Shown here in pieces: positions 1-11,543 of a DNA stretch of 22,676 nt. The DNA is from Lactifluus volemus (Eukaryota; Basidiomycota; Agaricomycetes; Russulales; Russulaceae). Position numbers and translations under genes: made by a program. Location of the stretch: NCBI GenBank assembly GCA_022376515.1, contig WTXI01000476.1, positions 1 through 22,676 on the forward strand, read 5' to 3'. Below the pieces are notes generated by a model. That model did not search any database, was not told the origin of the DNA, and worked only from the letters and a program-made list of their open reading frames with translations. Numbering within the stretch: the stretch's first letter is position 1; each line of letters starts with the position of its first letter.

Positions 1-541
1 CACCTCATTACCGCCGCTACGCGGGAATTCTGATACGACAGATTTACTTCTGGTAGTAAACAACGCTGTCATTGTCATGCCATCGGGCACCCCATTCAAA
101 CGCCAGCAATAACTGGTACCCCGCGCACTTTTTATGTAGGGGCTCATATCAAACACTCTTGGACTATGCTCTGGTGCCCGGCAAGAAGTGATCGTATAAG
201 CGAGTGCCAGTGGGCACGAAACTTGAACAGATACAATGATGTATTGCATGCAATAGGTGACGTTCATGGTGGTAAACCGTTCCGCTAACGCCAAGGATTG
301 TATAGGACCATAATACTATCATGTGGCCATGAACCAAGTAATCACGCTACAGTTTGCTCAGTCACCTATTGTACCTGAAGTAAATAGGCTTTTAGCGTTC
401 GCGTTCGGGAAATCACGGCCGCAATTGAGACTCCGGTCGGCTGCTCAGCGCCGACGTGATTCAATCGAATTGTACTGTAAATCAGAGGTTGCATTGTATT
501 GTCAACACACCCCTTTTGAAGACAGCACTTGCTGTCTGACA
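1..541. other. No gene recognised
   Basis: Only short open frames without recognisable protein features are present. The one visible structure is an 18-bp palindrome (8-bp arms, two central bases) at 520-537. It lies just beyond the stop codon of the minus-strand UbiA gene, so it falls in that gene's 3' untranslated or downstream region. Confidence 0.5.
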
Positions 542-1568
542 CTATTCTAAACGCAATCTATGATATACAGGGAGCATATATGCCGCACAGAGCCATGCCT
601 GATTATACGAATAAGACACGTCGGAATGGGGAGGAGGGCAACTTACATTATACCAGTAAAATGAGACCTTGTCCGCATGCACGTTCGTCAGAACGACGAG
701 CCTCACACCGACCACAAGGGCAAGAACGCCCACACCTGCGGCGGCAGCGACATCTAATATCCACGTCTGCGAAAGACCCCAAGACCATGCGATCAATAAC
801 AGTGCGGTAGACACTCGTGATAGGGTAGGATATGCAATGGGAAGCGTGACACGCCCAGCTACGGAGTCCCCCCGCACGTCTTTGAAGTCTTGCATATGAA
901 TCGTTGTCAAGATGATTCCAGCGCTCAGCGCAATGGAAATGCACACAGTGCGATCAGCTTCACTCTCGTTGCCGTCTGTCGCGGTGTTATAAAATCTTGG
1001 CGGTTGAACCAGCAGGTCCAAATTAGACACGTACAAGCAACAAGAGTCGCACCAACTTCGGCCACACTATACCCGACTGCGTTCAACGCATTGCGGATAA
1101 ACCAATGGCCATTCGCTCCACCGCATTCATTGTAACCCCAGATGAAAAGTGAGGAGCCGAGACTAGCGAGCATTGTCCACGGGCCATAGGCTGCAGATAG
1201 TAAAAGACAAAGGGGTATCATCGCCCAACGTAGCGCACGTGCGGCACCGACTGAAATACGGCGAGCGGGAATAGGTCGGTCGGGGTGATTTAACGCATCC
1301 TCTGCGATCGCACGAGGGAATGTCTGATTTGCGAGCCCAAGCTGCAGGGCATGAACCCATAACCAGAGGATGATGTGTTGAAGGCGGAAGAGGCTGTATG
1401 AGGGAGCGGTGGCGAGAGCAAAAAGAGCCTGCATAAAACCAGTCAATGAATGTAGGCCTGGAGGCCACAACAAGCAGCACGCACGACTGGGGGAATGAGG
1501 GTTTTCAAGTCTGACTTTGTAAACAAAAAAAGAGTGTGTAAGTGGTACGAGAGAGCCTTTGTAGCCAT
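542..1568 (-). CDS. UbiA-superfamily prenyltransferase-like membrane enzyme
   Basis: This is an integral-membrane enzyme of the UbiA superfamily, which moves or cyclises prenyl diphosphates using Mg2+ held by two Asp-rich motifs. Exons on the minus strand are 1568-1485, 1428-1035, 975-647 and 598-542. They join in frame to 287 residues, and all introns are 48-59 bp with GT-AG ends. The start is chosen because the first exon reads HTLFLFTKSDLKT, typical of the N-terminus of fungal members. Motif one is EDALNHPDRP (residues 71-80). Motif two is DFKDVRGD (189-196), a full DxxDxxxD. Most of the rest is hydrophobic, consistent with several membrane helices. Known fungal relatives include aromatic prenyltransferases and the UbiA-type sesquiterpene cyclase of fumagillin synthesis; the sequence does not say which reaction this one performs. 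It lies about 600 bp downstream of a sugar-type transporter on the same strand. The family call is firm and the substrate is unknown. Confidence 0.87.
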
Positions 1569-2163
1569 ATGGGTTGAAGAAAAGGAATTACCAAGTCAAT
1601 TGCAGAGTGCCGAGAAATAAGAGCCATCCTATCAGCATATACTTACTTGATGTATATCTGTCCCTTCTATATCGGTTGCCACGGATTAGAGAGTGAGCGG
1701 TTACTACTTGGCTCTGGACCATGGGGCGGGAACGAAGGAACCACGAGGTTAGGTAGTAGTAAACTGCGGAAGAACATTGAGGCTCATGACGACTCAGAGC
1801 GGCTTTCATAGATGAAAGACAAATTTAGTAATAGCATAGCCCGTCAGACAGATCGCACTACAGTACAGTATCCCCAGTGTGACATCTGACGCAGTTGAGA
1901 CTCTAGTCCAAAGTCCAATTACGCGAACCGGCGCGAACACCGATATTCAAGATTTTCGATTTTGAAAGTCCGACACGGCAAACAACGGCTATTGTAAACC
2001 ACCTCATGCCACACAAGTATGAAGTCATACAGTATCATCAGATACGATAAAATCAATGTACTCGTGGACGCGCGGAATTCAGCACAGGATCTAGTTACAC
2101 ATCAAGCCATTTCGCCCTCACCCTTCTCACCGACAGGCTCCAAGTCGACTCCAGTCCTCATTT
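1569..2163. other. Intergenic region, UbiA promoter side
   Basis: This stretch lies between the start of the UbiA gene and the stop of the transporter gene, both on the minus strand. It should hold the UbiA promoter and the transporter 3' end. A small open frame at 1588-1809 (minus) contains splice-like signals but no recognisable protein. No clear TATA box was found. Confidence 0.4.
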
Positions 2164-4387
2164 CTAGTTACCAATCAGGATAAAGCCGAGGGAAGTGAAA
2201 CATGATGCACCCCGTTCCTGGCGCGCAATGTTTTCGGCGCGGTCGTCGGCACTGATGACACCGAAAACAATATCCATCTCTTCAAGGGAGCGACCTTTTG
2301 TTTCCGGAATTAGACTGGATGGTTGTGTGAGTATTCTCTAGGAGAAACTGAAGGCTGGCCATACAAAGAAAACGGAATCATTACTCCCACATTCACAGAC
2401 GCGAACAACAAAAACATCTTGTAACCAAGTTTTGTGTGCATCGTCGGTGTTATTTTTGATACGACGAAGTCTGGGGGGTTCCAGTTGTGGGCTTTTCGTC
2501 TGCGAATATACAAAGAAAATACACACTCCACAACCACTGTGACGATGACGCCACAGCCAATCCGTGGTGTCTGGTCCGCGTTGGAAAGATATCAGATACA
2601 TATACCCATGGCAAGGGACCCCAACCCATCGAATAAAAACAGACGTAGATGTAAATCATCGCAGCCATTGCTTTGCCAGACACGGGAGGGTTGGGCTGTG
2701 GCATTGAGGCTGGCGGATGAGTCTTGAGAACAGCACCCACAATGAAGAACAAAGTGCCCATCCCGATCGCAGAGACGAAGAGAGATGGTTTTCGACCCCA
2801 GGTATCGACTAGGAAAAATATGAACATTGCTGTTGCTATGAACTTGACTACGCCATAGATGCCGGATGCGAGGAGAGAATTTGTTGAACCCGTGTAGCCG
2901 ATCTAGCTAGATCAAGTATGTTGACGAGAAATCGGGGAACGTACTCACGGAAGTGAAAATCTGTGGGGCGTAGTAGTTGACTGAGTTTTGTCCGCACCAC
3001 TGCTGCAGGAAAAATATGAAAAAGGCGATAAGAAATCGGATGGAATTGCCACGCTCTAAGATCGCCTGACGAAGGCCAAGATTGGTGCGGGCTTCACGTT
3101 CCTCTGCAATGGCCGCATCGATCTCGGCAAGTTCATGGCGCAATTGCTCGGAATTTGGTGTACGCTTACGCAAATATGCCAAATTCGTAAGTGCCTCGCC
3201 ACTACGACCCTGAGATGCCAGCCAGCGAGGGGACTCGCAGACGGTTAACAGACCAAGGGCCATGATTCCCGCAGGCACTAGTTGGAACCCGAATGGTATA
3301 CGCCAGATTTTTGGGCTATTTTGAACGTAAAGGCCAATCCCAACTACGATGTGGAGTTCAGATAGAATAAAGAGGCGGCAACTTTGAACGTACAGTTTAC
3401 AAAGTATGAAATCATGACTCCAATGGACACCATGATTTGGAACATGCCGGTGATACGACCACGCACTTCCTTTGGCGAGCATTCGGACACGTAAGCTGGC
3501 GCTACGGCGCTTATTCCGCCGATCCCAAGGCCAGATACGACGCGACCACCATAGATGTATCCAAGCCCGCGGTTGCCTTTTCCACCGGCCATAGTCTGCA
3601 ATACCTGCGATGGCGCACGTCGGTGCATGCAAATAGGTGTTGGTGGAGCTGCCTACCGCACCAACGATGAAGATCAACGTATATCCAAGGAGGGTCTTGC
3701 GCCTTCCTATCAAGGCTATATAAAATTCAGGAATCAGGCTAGCTCGAGACGTTGTTGCAGAAAAGAAGTGGGCTCGTCTTCCTCGGGAAGCTGTCAAGCA
3801 TACGGAGAAAGATATCGGCAAGGGTCAGGGGTCATGCTCATTACAACAACAACTCGAATAAAACTTAGACAACAAAAGAAAGAAGCGAGACCCACCTGAT
3901 ATGGGCGCACTGCCGAGAGCGCCGAAGAATGCACCACCTTGTAGCACAGATACGACATTCGCAGATACGTCATCAATGCGACTCTGGTCCGGAGAGCCTT
4001 CAACAGGACGAATGCCGAATTTTATCTGGAAATATTTCGACTGAACAACGCCACCAGCAACGCCACTGGTTGAAGAACGGTCGATCTCAGGATATTGCAT
4101 TGCGGAACCACAACTCACGTGTCATAACCAAACAAGACAATGCCCCAGTACGCGATGAAGGCTAACCCTGGAAAATGGTTTCCTGTCAACATAAGAAGAC
4201 AGAAATAGATAAAACTGAGGCTGAAGGGGAAAGCATCGGAAGTCGTATTGTCATCATACACTGCTGGGTGGTATCCTCCAAACCCAGGACGGCCGGCAAT
4301 AAAATGCGGGGATGAATGGTGAAAAGGGGACGCACAATAGACGCGTGTGTTTCGGAAAAGGCTTGCCTTGGAGCAGTTAATGCGCAT
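2164..4387 (-). CDS. MFS sugar transporter, quinate permease/hexose type
   Basis: This is a twelve-helix major facilitator protein of the sugar porter family, expected in the plasma membrane as a proton symporter or facilitator for a hexose or quinate-like solute. Minus-strand exons are 4387-4119, 4065-3896, 3715-3657, 3604-3394, 3343-2949, 2902-2527, 2470-2365 and 2314-2164. They sum to exactly 578 codons plus stop. Family signatures appear in order: FGYDT at the end of TM1, a GRR loop after TM2, CESPRWL (272-278, where PESPRWL is usual), QQWCGQNSVNYYAP (350-363), GYTGSTNSLLASGIYG, and PETKGRSLEEMD near the C-terminus (from 532). The QQWCGQNSVNYYAP and TGSTNSLLASGIYG blocks resemble the quinate permease (QutD-like) branch. 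Introns are 46-56 bp except one of 180 bp (3716-3895). The exact N-terminus is uncertain: a 33-bp in-frame GT-AG stretch inside exon 1 may be spliced or retained. Substrate is inferred from family only. Confidence 0.95.
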
Positions 4388-5393
4388 GATGCTACAACTA
4401 ATAGATTTGACAGACCAATGCCAAAACAGAGCAGTGACTTCTTATCGGACAAGGTCAAGGTGAGGCCTTTTATAAGGTGGCATCGACGCCACAGTTTCGC
4501 AGAAGGAAAAGGGATATCCTGCAACACTGTACGCACGCCCCCGCGGCATCGGCACATAGCGAGCCCCACTTCAAGGAACTTTGGACCATTTCGCGGGACA
4601 GGACACGTTGAACAGTATAGCACTGATTGGTGATCGCACGTGATGGTGAATCTTGTATTACCCAACCTTATTCGTCTGGCAATCTGGTGGCGAGTCCCAA
4701 CTTGAAGGCAATTCTGAGCGCAGTATCGATTGAGCCAACACGAATCGGGGCGAACTTTACATATATATGTGACATGACGTCAGAGTAGCGTGTTGCACGG
4801 GAGCTACGTACCACTGTAAACGGAATTGCAAGGTCCTGCTTCATCTACCAATATCAACATTGCGTAACCGCTCCGCGTCCGCATCACCCGCGGTCGCCGC
4901 GAAAGGGAGAAGTGAATGTTCAGCCGAGTCCCCCTCTCCGAGGACATTACGTCCCGAGTCAGGGCCGCGTCCCGTTATATTTATTTATGTTTGGTCGAGC
5001 TGAACTCCGAGCGTGAGAATGTCCTCATTCCGCTCGGAAGGTCAGCAAAACGCAAACGTCATGGGTACCCTCAGGAAAAAACTCGAGTCTTCGCTTCCAA
5101 GCCCCCGTTGATAGACATATCGAATCGGAAGGTCTCCCGTCAACTTGAAGTGCCGCCACCACTGCGATTATTGATGCCATAGGACAGGGGCACAGCGCTG
5201 GCACCACATTGGGTCACGATAACCTTAACAACCAACCACTTGAGCACCTCACGCTTGAATGACCATGACATAGTGGTAAATTCTACGGTACCGGCGTATC
5301 ACTAGTGGTAGCTGTATTAAATGTATAATATCATAATCTGACGCACGGGTTATTAATAGACGAGACTGTTATACTCTATGAACACGTCAATCC
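4388..5393. other. Intergenic region, no gene recognised
   Basis: About 1 kb separates the transporter start from the stop of the unknown minus-strand gene. Apart from the transporter TATA element, only short frames without protein signatures were seen on either strand. Confidence 0.5.
4466..4474 (-). promoter_or_regulatory. TATA box of the sugar transporter gene
   Basis: On the minus strand the sequence reads TATAAAAGG about 80 bp upstream of the chosen ATG at 4387. This is a standard position and a near-consensus TATA element, and it supports transcription starting shortly before that ATG. Confidence 0.55.
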
Positions 5394-6247
5394 TTAGAAT
5401 ATCACAAAGCGACTGAATCCATCATCCAATTGTACGATTGGCATCCAACTGCCTTGAGAGACCTGGACTACCCCGATCAATGTGATATCGCGAGGGGTGA
5501 TCCCATTGTCCCCGATAAACCAGCGTTGTTCGTGGCTATTGTAAGGGTGAGATTTGACCAGCTAGCGATTGTCCCTTAATTAATCAACGAAAGTTTTTTG
5601 GGAACTGAAACCAAATTACCTCCATGAACTTCATCACTTTACCTGCGACATACTTTGCGAATGTCTCAAGGGAGACGGTTTCTTGTCCTGGAGTTTGCCT
5701 TCGAATCATGATTTGGTCGTCCCATGGAGCATAGCCACGCCACTTAGAAAGGAAGATTCAGAACCCTGAGCATATAGGTCAACATTCAACTCACATTGAT
5801 ACGAATCTGTGCATGGACACCTGGGCCAACAGGGGCCGTTTGGTCTGCACCACGAAGAGACATGCAGTTACCCGCAGCAACGTCGGTCAAGGGAAAACCA
5901 AGGTCTATCGAATTCCTATGGACCAAAAAGATGGGGGGGTGCAGTTGTTCATGTTCCACGTAGCGTCGTGCATCCGACCTGTTTCGGGGAGCCCAAATTT
6001 GTTGTGGTATGACTGGACCCGTATCCTTGGCTACATAGTCTATAATCCAGTGTCCTGGACCATTTGTGATTGGAGCGGCGGCGAGGAAGAACGACAAAGA
6101 CCCTGCTTCTTCTGTGTGCCAATTTATGTCCCGTGATTCCCTCCTTAACAAGGAGGTATGATACCGTTCGGCGAACTGAGGGTCGAACATGTGGGAAATG
6201 TAGCCATCCACCCAGAGCAGTCGTTGACCAGGTTGCTGACTACTCAT
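5394..6247 (-). CDS. Hypothetical protein, basidiomycete-type family of unknown function
   Basis: Minus-strand exons are 6247-5795, 5742-5620 and 5561-5394, separated by 52- and 58-bp GT-AG introns, all in phase 0. They give 247 residues. No catalytic or membrane motif is visible. The middle exon begins WRGYAPWDDQIMIR, and the last contains RWFIGDNGITPRDITLIGVV followed by QVSQGSWMP. From memory, this layout (a WxGYxxWxxQI motif, a short helix, then a region ending near QVSxGSWxP) is shared by many uncharacterised agaricomycete proteins, often present in multiple copies per genome. I give no function. The start at 6247 is the first ATG of the exon, and a TATA-like CTTTAAAAGG lies about 110 bp upstream. 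A cytosolic or nuclear location is likely because no signal peptide is seen. Confidence 0.75.
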
Positions 6248-7815
6248 TTGTGAAGACCAAGTCGAAGTAAATGAGATGGAGAAGGTTTTCTCTTTGACCG
6301 AGAGGTGTTTTCAAAAAGATTGAGAAAGATGATTTAGAAAAAACGCTAGGGGGTGGTCCTTTTAAAGTGCACGAGTGCCATGCCAGCGCCACTCTTGAAC
6401 TGTAGTAGTAGTAGTTGCTTCATCTTCATCATGGCATTGGCAGGCGGTGCCCGGTTCAGCTGCTATAGTGATTATACTGGATGACCTATGTAGTGATAAG
6501 ACGGGATCCCGGGACTGCTTGCATTGGACGCCGATTCAGTCAAGTTTACCATTAATTTCTGGAAAAGGCAGGATACTTACTGAGACATAGCCTAGAACCA
6601 CGAAGAGTCTGCAAGCTGGACTCAGAAAAAAATATTTGATAGCCAGCCAGAAGTGGTTCCAATGCGACCCACGATAGCGGCTACAGCTGAAGTAGTTGTC
6701 CAGACACATTGTGAACGATCGATTAAATTCATATCAACCCTGTTACCGGAGGGACGTAACCGCGTTTGAAACAAGCCAAAACTAGGCTCTGGCAAACTTT
6801 TTTACAGTCAGCCGTGCGGTCTAATGTATGTCAAATTTGGAGGGGAAGAACCGGCCACTTGATAAAAGTGCCACTACTAGGATACATTTGGGCAGACAGG
6901 ATCCAAGCGCTGGATGAATCCGTGGGACCTACGACAGCACGCCAGAGATAGCTGAGACCCGGGTAATCGGACTAGCAAATGAAAAGCACCTCCGGTCTTG
7001 CCTCTGAGCGACTGGACTGTTCGTAAGCCCTGAACCTGCTATGATCAGCGACAACTCTTGCGAAGGCCACGATAGGTTACCAACGACCTCGACACGAAGA
7101 GAACGAGGACTGGAGCTTTCTCAGCATAGTGTGAACCTTGGAGAGATCAAGGGTCAGTCCGCCAGAGTTACAGATGAGGCGCCAGTGCTGAGATTTAATC
7201 GAAGTACGTGATGCTAACGCATAATAGCGCGCAAGTTGTGGTACCTCGGAAGAAGTAGCTTCCGGGTTAGTCCAGTAAGGCATAGGCGCTTGGTTAGGAT
7301 AGGTCTCAGTGGGTGCATGATTGGATGGTCAACTCGATGTGGTCACTGGGAAACCCACTTAAACTGAAAGCTAATTGGGACGGCGGCGGGAGGATAGCTT
7401 GTGAGGACATCACGACCACCCCTTGCCGAGCGATGCCGTATCGGAGTTTTTAAATGCACCCATCGCAAATGTACTATTTATTAATAATGAAATCTTATCA
7501 TGTCGTTATCACAGAACACGCATCAAACGACCAATTATATCCGCTTCACCACAGATTTCGTACTGTATGATATCTCTTTTCGCAATTAATGTCAGTATTC
7601 ATTCATGGTCCATAGCCATTCCATTACATTCTTCATCCAGTAGCAGAAATCACCATGCTCGGGAGCAACCAAGCGGAACATCAGATTTGGTCCAAGAGCG
7701 TGTTGTCCCGTATCACAGGTCTAGACTCTTGATGCACGAATGTCAGCTCGCGGGCCGGGAAAAGCCACCTTTATTAGTATCAAGGCACCGTTCCCCATCC
7801 ATCCCCATCACCACC
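6248..7815. other. 1.57 kb divergent intergenic region, no gene recognised
   Basis: This gap lies between the divergently transcribed unknown gene (minus) and phospholipase D (plus), so it contains both promoters. A TATA-like element for the minus gene is at 6358-6367. A small GTA repeat lies near 6405-6418. Open frames at 6766-6951 (+), 7077-7283 (-) and 7423-7815 (+) show no known family; the last merely runs into the phospholipase start codon. Confidence 0.45.
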
Positions 7816-10800
7816 ATGTCTTTCCTCACTCATCTCATTGAACGCTTACCGGAGGGTATACAGCGCACCGAAGATACAATCCTCGGTCCGTACTTCGACT
7901 TATCATCCTGGCTAAGTTTTCTGACATTCAGATTCGTTCCTAAACATAGGGGTCTTGGATCCGAATAGTGAGTTAAGGTCTGTGGTTATCCTAGCGACCC
8001 CCTCATCAGGGACTAGGAAGGCATGACACTCCTGAGGCGAAGGTTCACGATGAAATACGAGCACAAATAAACGCGAATCACCGATTTGAAAGCTTTGCGG
8101 ACCAACGACCCCATAATTCTGTCAAGTGGTATGTCATGTTTCAATAGCAGTCAGCTACTTCTTACCAGGATGCTTCAGGCACATAGATGGCCATGACTAT
8201 TTCTATGCTCTGTCTGAGATGCTTGAAGGCGCAAGGGAGTGCATCTTTATACTGGTATAGATCATCTCTCGTGTTTTCCTTCCCATGTGACCCCCTCGTA
8301 AGGACTGGTGGTTAACTCCTGAACTCTATCTACGCCGTCCGCCCGCGTACCATCAAGAGTGGCGCCTTGATAGAATTCTCAAGCGCAAAGCTGATCAAGG
8401 GGTGAAAATATATGTCGTCGTTTATAAGGAGGTATGGAGCTACTACCGTCTCGACAATTCGTCAGTTCTGAGACGCTCAAGGTTACTCAAACGATGACCA
8501 TGAGCTCTGCCCACACCAAGGTAAGACGCCCTACTATTGAGCTACACACACCGACACCTGATGGTACTCTGGTTCTCAGAGAGCTCTCGAGGCCTTACAT
8601 CCCAACATCGCATGTATGCGGCATCCAGACCATATCGGGTCCAAAGGTGAGCGCTTATTTTTCCGTCTAGTTGATTTATTGATCTCGTAGATAATGTCGA
8701 GTTTTGGTCTCACCACGAGAAAGTCGTTGTTGTCGACAATCATCGCGCATGTATTGGGGGGCTTGATATTTGTTTTGGTCGTTGGGACACCCAGAATCAC
8801 CCACTTGCCGACGCACATCCGACAGATTTCTCGCGCACCCTCTTTCCAGGCCAAGATTACAACAATGCGCGCATCACGGACTTTCATGAGGTCAGCAACT
8901 ATGTAAATGAAACTATTTCCGTCTTGGAGAGTCCTCGCATGCCATGGCACGACGTAAGTTTGTTAGGGTTCTTTCATTTAGCCCTATTTCACATGTAGCA
9001 CTAGGTACACATGACGATCGATGGCCCCGTCGTCCTTGACATTGTCCAGCACTTCGTTGAAAGGTGGAACGAGGTCAAGCATCGCAAGGTGTGCTATTCT
9101 CCACGAAGTAATTTTGGCACTCACATTTTCGCCTGCATAATAGTATAAGGATGACAAGTTCGTCTTCCATACTTTTTCGTACTCACCGCTACTGCTGATT
9201 ACGTCGCTCAAGTCGCTACGACTGGCTTGCGCTCCCTCACGATGTCGTAGCCGCCCCAAACGAAGCAGTTGTGCGCCATCCACACCGTGAACAGTGGCAT
9301 CGCATTGGTCGGCATTTCAAGCAGCGCTTCCACAGCTTGTGCAGGGACAGAGGTGGAGAAAATGATCCCGATTATACATTTTACTCAAGGCCGCCTTATG
9401 GGACATGTCGCGTACAGGTCGTTCGGAGTGTCAGCGATTGGAGCCACGGTGTGTTGACAGAACACAGCATTCAGAATGCCTGTGAGAAGAATGGCTTGTA
9501 TCAAAATGCGGGCTGATAGATGGTGACAGATATACAGTTGATTCGAGAAGCAAATCACTTCATTTACATCGGTATGTGGCCCCCAGTCTCGAATTGTGTA
9601 TATGCCAGCCTAAATGCATCTCGCAGAGAACCAGTTCTTGTAAGTTAGGCTATTCTTCTAATTTATTAAAGGTAGCCTGATTTGTGCCTCGAGTATATCG
9701 AGCACGAAAGAGTCAGGGCCTGTGAAGAATCAGATTGCCGCTGCGCTTGTCGAGCGCATCCTTAGCGCTGCGAAGTCCCAGAGGAAATTCAAGGTGAGCA
9801 TCCCTAGTCTTGTTCAAAGCGTGCCTAACGGGAGAGGGCTTTCTTACAGGTCATTGTAGTTATTCCAGAGCTTCCAGGTTTCGCAGGTGATGTGAAGAGC
9901 GAAACTTCTCTCAAGACTATCATGGCCGCTCAGTACCGTACTATCAATCGCGGTGGAAGTAGCATATATGAGGAGATTCGTAAAGCGGGATTCGAACCGT
10001 GAGTGCCTAGTCTTGTTCAACGTTGCGCATCTGACGGACTGTAACCCAAGCACTGACTACATCCGGTTCTACCATCTACGTGTATTCGATCGGATCAATG
10101 CTCCCATCGGTGCGCACCCCTCGTTTTCATTTTATCACACTTCTCATGTGCGCATCATAGATACCCTCATTGCTCAGATGGAGGAAAAGTCGGGTGTCAA
10201 ATTCGGCCAGGCGCAGGCAGCACTCGCGCGTCAGTGGGTCGGCGACTCGGCGGATCGGGACATGCCGACTGAGACGACGATCAAGCTACCCGAACCAACG
10301 TCCGAAGGTATCGTCCTCAGCGCAAAGACAGAGATGAAGACAGAAAAGTACCCACTTCCCGTCTCGGTAAACGAAGCAGTTACTATGATCGAGCGGTTCG
10401 AATATAGTGCGACTGCACTCGTTGGGACTAGATATTCTGCAGTCGCTGATACGGTTGGGCAACACGCGCTACAAGATGAGACGAGGCTTGTGGATGAGCA
10501 GTGGTTAGGAAGTAAGGAAGAAGAGCTCAATTCGTACGTGTTCGTCTGATCCTGCGCCTGTGCTTATATATTCTCACCTCTCCAGATACGTGTCTGAGCT
10601 GTCATATATCCATAGCAAGCTCATGATTGTTGACGATCGTCGCGTTATCGTAAGCACGCACATGGAATTGTCGTGCAGCAATCCTCTCATTCGTCGTATT
10701 TCAGATGGGTTCGGCTAACCTGAATGACCGTAGTCAGAAGGTGCGCAATGCTTTGTAGAACGTGCAGATTGTCATTGACCCTGTATTCATATATTGACCG

Positions 10801-11543
10801 CAGGGTGGTGGTGACTCAGAGATTGCGCTGGTCGTCGAGGACGAAGATAGCATCCCGAGTATGATGGATGGCCGTCCGTACACGGCAGCCCGCTTCGCAG
10901 CGTCCCTACGGCGCAAACTCTTCCGCCGTGCGTGTCCATTGCAGTACAAATCATGCTTACATCATAACATCATATGGCCTGCGTGTTCTTGTAGAGCACG
11001 TCGGCTTAATTCCTCCTATGACCGTATCCTCCCGCCGCGAACACGTCACTTCGTTCATGCGTCCGGCTCCAGTTCCCAATGACGACGAGACAGATCTCGA
11101 GGAGGATGCGTGGGTTGCAGACCCATTGTCCGATAGGCTGTTGAACCTGTGGAACACTACCGCACGAGTGAATCGTGAGGTGTTTACGGAGCTCTTCCGC
11201 CCAGTGCCGAGTAATCTCGTGCACAACTGGAATGCCTATCGTGTAAGTATTGGGCGTTGCCGGTTCCTTGGCCCTGATAAGTTACCACGTACAGTCATAT
11301 ACGCCTAAAGTCAAAGTTGGGCACGTCGTTCCCGGGGTGTCGCTCGATCGTGTGAAGGAGAGACTTTCGCTTGTGCGCGGATCACTTGTGGAAGCCCCAA
11401 TCGTATGTTGCTTTTTTATCCGCTTCATTTGTAGTTCCTGGTCCTGACTTTGAGAAACACAGGATTTTCTGATCGATGAGAAAGACTTTGTGGAAGGCCC
11501 GGATTGGATTGGGCTCAATCCTACGCTTCCGATCTATATCTGA
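7816..11543 (+). CDS. Phospholipase D
   Basis: Phospholipase D hydrolyses phosphatidylcholine to phosphatidic acid and choline at membranes. The model has 23 exons and 841 residues: 7816-7855, 7932-7967, 8017-8128, 8179-8254, 8303-8431, 8482-8520, 8580-8646, 8691-8953, 9005-9088, 9144-9157, 9213-9481, 9530-9571, 9627-9639, 9694-9793, 9850-9998, 10051-10109, 10161-10533, 10586-10649, 10705-10740, 10804-10927, 10995-11242, 11295-11402, 11463-11543. Both HKD motifs are intact: HEKVVVVD (175-182) followed by [11 protein letters not shown], and HSKLMIVD (631-638) followed by [11 protein letters not shown]. Other landmarks are [31 protein letters not shown] and the final [10 protein letters not shown]. 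There is no room for PX or PH domains before ILDWW, so this is the short fungal form. The ATG sits in a good context (accaccATG). Exons 1-3 are the least certain part; everything from 8017 on is well constrained by conserved protein. Confidence 0.96.

Noticed and set aside
520..537. 18-bp palindrome as a transcription terminator of the UbiA gene
   Set aside because: Hairpin terminators are not used by RNA polymerase II; noted only as a structure in the 3' flank.
4186..4665. 159-residue minus-strand frame upstream of the transporter
   Set aside because: It runs out of frame with exon 1, crosses the TATA element and has no protein signature.
7423..7968. 181-residue open frame running into the phospholipase region
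   Set aside because: The upstream part has no protein features and merely shares the frame of the true ATG at 7816; its stop lies in an intron.
9988..9998. tRNA B-box-like GGTTCGAATCC on the minus strand
   Set aside because: It lies inside a conserved phospholipase D exon (AGFEP) and no cloverleaf or A-box is found at the right distance.
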